Shown here piece after piece: positions 19,745 through 22,026 of a stretch of 22,026 nt of DNA. Position 1 is the first letter of the stretch. Each line of letters starts with the position of its first letter. The DNA is from Oppiella nova (Eukaryota; Arthropoda; Arachnida; Sarcoptiformes; Oppiidae). A program made the position numbers and the translations under genes. Where the stretch lies: positions 1 through 22,026 of the forward strand of contig CAJPVJ010000636.1 of NCBI GenBank assembly GCA_905397405.1, in the 5' to 3' direction. Below the pieces are notes generated by a model, which was given only the letters and a program-made list of their open reading frames with translations, was not told where the DNA came from and did no database searches.

Positions 19745-21518
19745 GAGATGACAAAGTGCGACCAATTTTAATACACGAACTGAATAAATCGTTAACTTTA
19801 TAAACAAAAAATCCAATTTTCTAAAAGCGTTTTATTCAATGTTTGCAAAAATATATGTAAAGACATAATACATCAGACGGAAGATATAAGTTTTATATAG
19901 TTTTTTGTCTAAGTTACGTTAGTATATGGTGGTTTTCATTTCGAAAATAAACATATGACAAATCGTTCTTTAGTATTATTTTTGTCTAAAGTTGGCTTTA
20001 TATAAGTTAACACACAGCCTTTATGTAAGTTATCAGTCTAAATGCTGCAACAAAAAGAGACTTGAATTTTGACATAACTTTATGATCCGGATGTAGGGTA
20101 GGAGCCGGTGATGGCATTAATACCATTTGCAAAACAGTAGGTCCCAGAATACAAATAATATTATAAATTGGATTTAGTTTTGTCTCTCTATTTTAGTTCA
20201 TTTGTGTATTTCTTATACTATTCAAGAATTAGCTGTAAGTCTCTCTCACAGAGAAAAACCTCAAAAAATTCTTATCAATTTTCACGCAATAGTTATTCAA
20301 ATTTAGTCAAAGAATTATATAATAAATTGAATCATTTAAATGTAAATTTTAGCCCCTTATTCGTAAAACTCGTTTTTCAAATCAATAAATGAATTTTCAA
20401 CTAAATTTCAACAGAATAGTCAATAAATGAAATATATTTGGTTTCTTAGAATTAAGGACTCGATTCTGCAATACCTATACAAACATCAGAATATTCTCTA
20501 ATTCATTGTGTTATTCTTCGCAAATATTGAGTATAAGTTAAATACTTAAGACATAATTGAATGAAAATCAATGAACAAACATTATCTAACTTAGCCCGAC
20601 ATCCATTTATAACTCGCTATTTATATATTAATAAGTCTTTGGGAAACAGTGAATAATCATCTGAAAGATGATAGTATCGTATTTAATTATCTCCTCATAA
20701 ATGATTCATCCATTTCTCGTTTATGATAATTATTATCAATACATATATTTATGCTTTCATTTTGATACACGCATTACATATAACTTATTTCCATGTAATT
20801 CATTCATTATAAGAATATTCTTAATATAGTTATTAAATATTAATATCTATGAAAATTCATATCATATTCAATAAACATATTTCTACTTCGTGTTTGCGTT
20901 TCAACTTAATTCAATATTTGATTTTCATTCAGTCCATATTGATTTAAGGTTTACTGTATGTTTGTTCAACCAATTTTTAATTGAGTTGAAAATTTAAAAT
21001 TGCATACTATTTGTAATCCTTTCAAATACAATTGAATTCAGTTTCACCAATTCATTTATCATTACAATCATGTTTTACAATTTTTGGGAATAATAACATA
21101 TTGTTTACATATTATTAATAATACATTATGCATATATCCTATTTGTCTAAAATTTAATTCAAAAAACATAATTCATATTTATTCAAACATTTTATTTACT
21201 TAATTTATTTTTGATTTATTCATAATATTTAAATATATCTAAAATCTCGAAACATTTCATTCCCTGAACTTTAAAATGATATATAGCTTTGAAAAATTGG
21301 TGTATATGTGTGTCGAATGGCTTTAAATGTCTATACATTTAAAAATTGCTTAAATCGGATCTCTTTAGACGAGAGCCTTAAATAAAAACTAATCGTTAGT
21401 TAAGATGTCATACAATGACTGCATGAAAAGATACAGCGTTTAAAGACATGTTGTTTTGGCACCGAAGCCATGGACTATACATAAGAATGCAATACATCAT
21501 CACATCATCCCTTACTCT
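19741..21518. other. Mostly AT-rich non-coding stretch
   Basis: A GC-richer patch at 20085-20145 has a plus-strand frame reading GAGDGINTICKTVGPR with an in-frame stop soon after. It is followed by a donor-like GTAGGT, but I recognise nothing in it. The rest is AT-rich, with GAATATTC at 20489-20496 and 20813-20820 and the word TTAAGGACTC at 20452-20461. Confidence 0.55.
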
Positions 21519-21532
21519 ATATATATATATAT
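21519..21532. repeat. Short (TA)n tract
   Basis: Seven TA units in a patch of slightly higher GC content. Minor. Confidence 0.75.
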
Positions 21533-21650
21533 TTCATTCACCGCTTATCAGATGAGACACTGAAGAATACAATCAATAATTCTTAAGTCCCGATGAAATG
21601 AAAATTCATTTTTCATTCTTTAACACGAGTTTACAGAGCTTTCAAAACAA
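21533..21650. other. AT-rich spacer before the G-rich tract
   Basis: No feature supported. Confidence 0.5.
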
Positions 21651-21699
21651 GGGGGTGTGGGGTAGGCATAGGTATCAAGAAATTATTGGGGAGGGGGGG
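21651..21699 (+). other. G-rich tract with quadruplex potential (plus strand)
   Basis: G-runs of 5 (21651-21655), 4 (21659-21662), 4 (21688-21691) and 7 (21693-21699) lie within 49 bases, with loops of 3, 25 and 1. One loop exceeds the usual limit, but the runs are long, and isolated G7 and G5 runs are very unusual in DNA this AT-rich. It is also the kind of tract where sequencing error is common. Confidence 0.55.
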
Positions 21700-22026
21700 T
21701 TACTAAAGCAAGCGTATTCATAATAAATTATGGCATTTGAAATATTTTTGGTGAAAATAACAACTTTTTAAATGCTATTTAAATTGAATATTCAATAGCA
21801 GATTGTCATAAATTTAATAAATGAAATCATTAATAATTCATCGGGGGATTTAAAACTTTTATTGATTATTTTATGATGTGAAGTTTTTATTATAACTTAT
21901 TACTTTATTTTATGAAAATATAAATTTTTTTTTCTTATTATTTAAATTTTCGGAATATTTTCAGGGATAATATAATATACAGCTACATATACCTGATTAG
22001 TTTTTTGTTCAACTTTCATGATTTTA
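21700..22026. other. AT-rich non-coding stretch to window end
   Basis: AT-rich, with one GAATATTC at 21786-21793. Nothing else seen. Confidence 0.7.

Noticed and set aside
19586-19816. Minus-strand frame with a long Leu-Ser repeat
   Set aside because: The repeat is the translated GA/TG microsatellite.
20168-20392. Plus-strand 74-codon frame
   Set aside because: Begins at TTG and shows no motif.
1-22026. tRNA, rRNA, CRISPR array or telomeric repeat
   Set aside because: I looked for tRNA T-loop words, regularly spaced repeats and TTAGG-type arrays on both strands and found none.

Overview
The window looks like non-coding nuclear DNA of a eukaryote, most probably an arthropod. It is very AT-rich (about three quarters A+T by eye) and has many (GA)n/(CT)n arrays. 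No long open reading frame, tRNA, rRNA or bacterial operon structure is visible. CpG-containing islands sit in long AT-rich stretches. A mite or other chelicerate is possible, but I infer this from general texture and no diagnostic gene fixes the species. No complete, recognisable protein-coding gene is present, so the window is best read as intergenic or large-intron sequence.

Layout: 1-58 is a compound TG/GA microsatellite. 59-4080 is AT-rich, with a moderately GC-rich island near 1260-1520 and, on the minus strand at 3005-3067, a short reading frame resembling the glycine-rich loop of a protein kinase. 4110-4240 holds a C-rich tract with a textbook G-quadruplex motif on the minus strand. 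5636-7260 contains two GC-richer islands with a (GA)n array, a hairpin, a minus-strand TATA-like site and a 54-codon frame. 7731-7780 and 9360-9400 are (CT)n arrays. 9867-10200 is the best gene candidate: a CpG-rich block with a minus-strand ATG frame of 65 codons, a TATA-like box and a GA-rich upstream tract. 11806-12693 carries three copies of a repeat of about 127 bp, two of them in tandem.

13345-14431 is flanked by 127-bp inverted arms that are about 97% identical (four mismatches, no gaps), the most striking structure in the window. It could be a non-autonomous foldback/MITE-like element or a long-hairpin RNA locus. 15902-15909 is a canonical TATAAAAG on the plus strand. 16218-16440 is an exact 111-bp direct duplication with one N at the join, almost certainly an unmerged assembly overlap. 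18872-19740 has three more GA/CT arrays around a polypyrimidine tract. 21651-21699 is an isolated G-rich tract with quadruplex potential.

Functional links between these pieces are speculative. The minus-strand 65-codon frame begins with a myristoylation-like N-terminus and the kinase-loop-like frame lies about 7 kb downstream on the same strand, so both could be exons of one gene, but nothing here proves it. I see no clear new biological system. The inverted-repeat element, the enrichment of the palindrome GAATATTC, and the repeated quadruplex motifs are the best leads.
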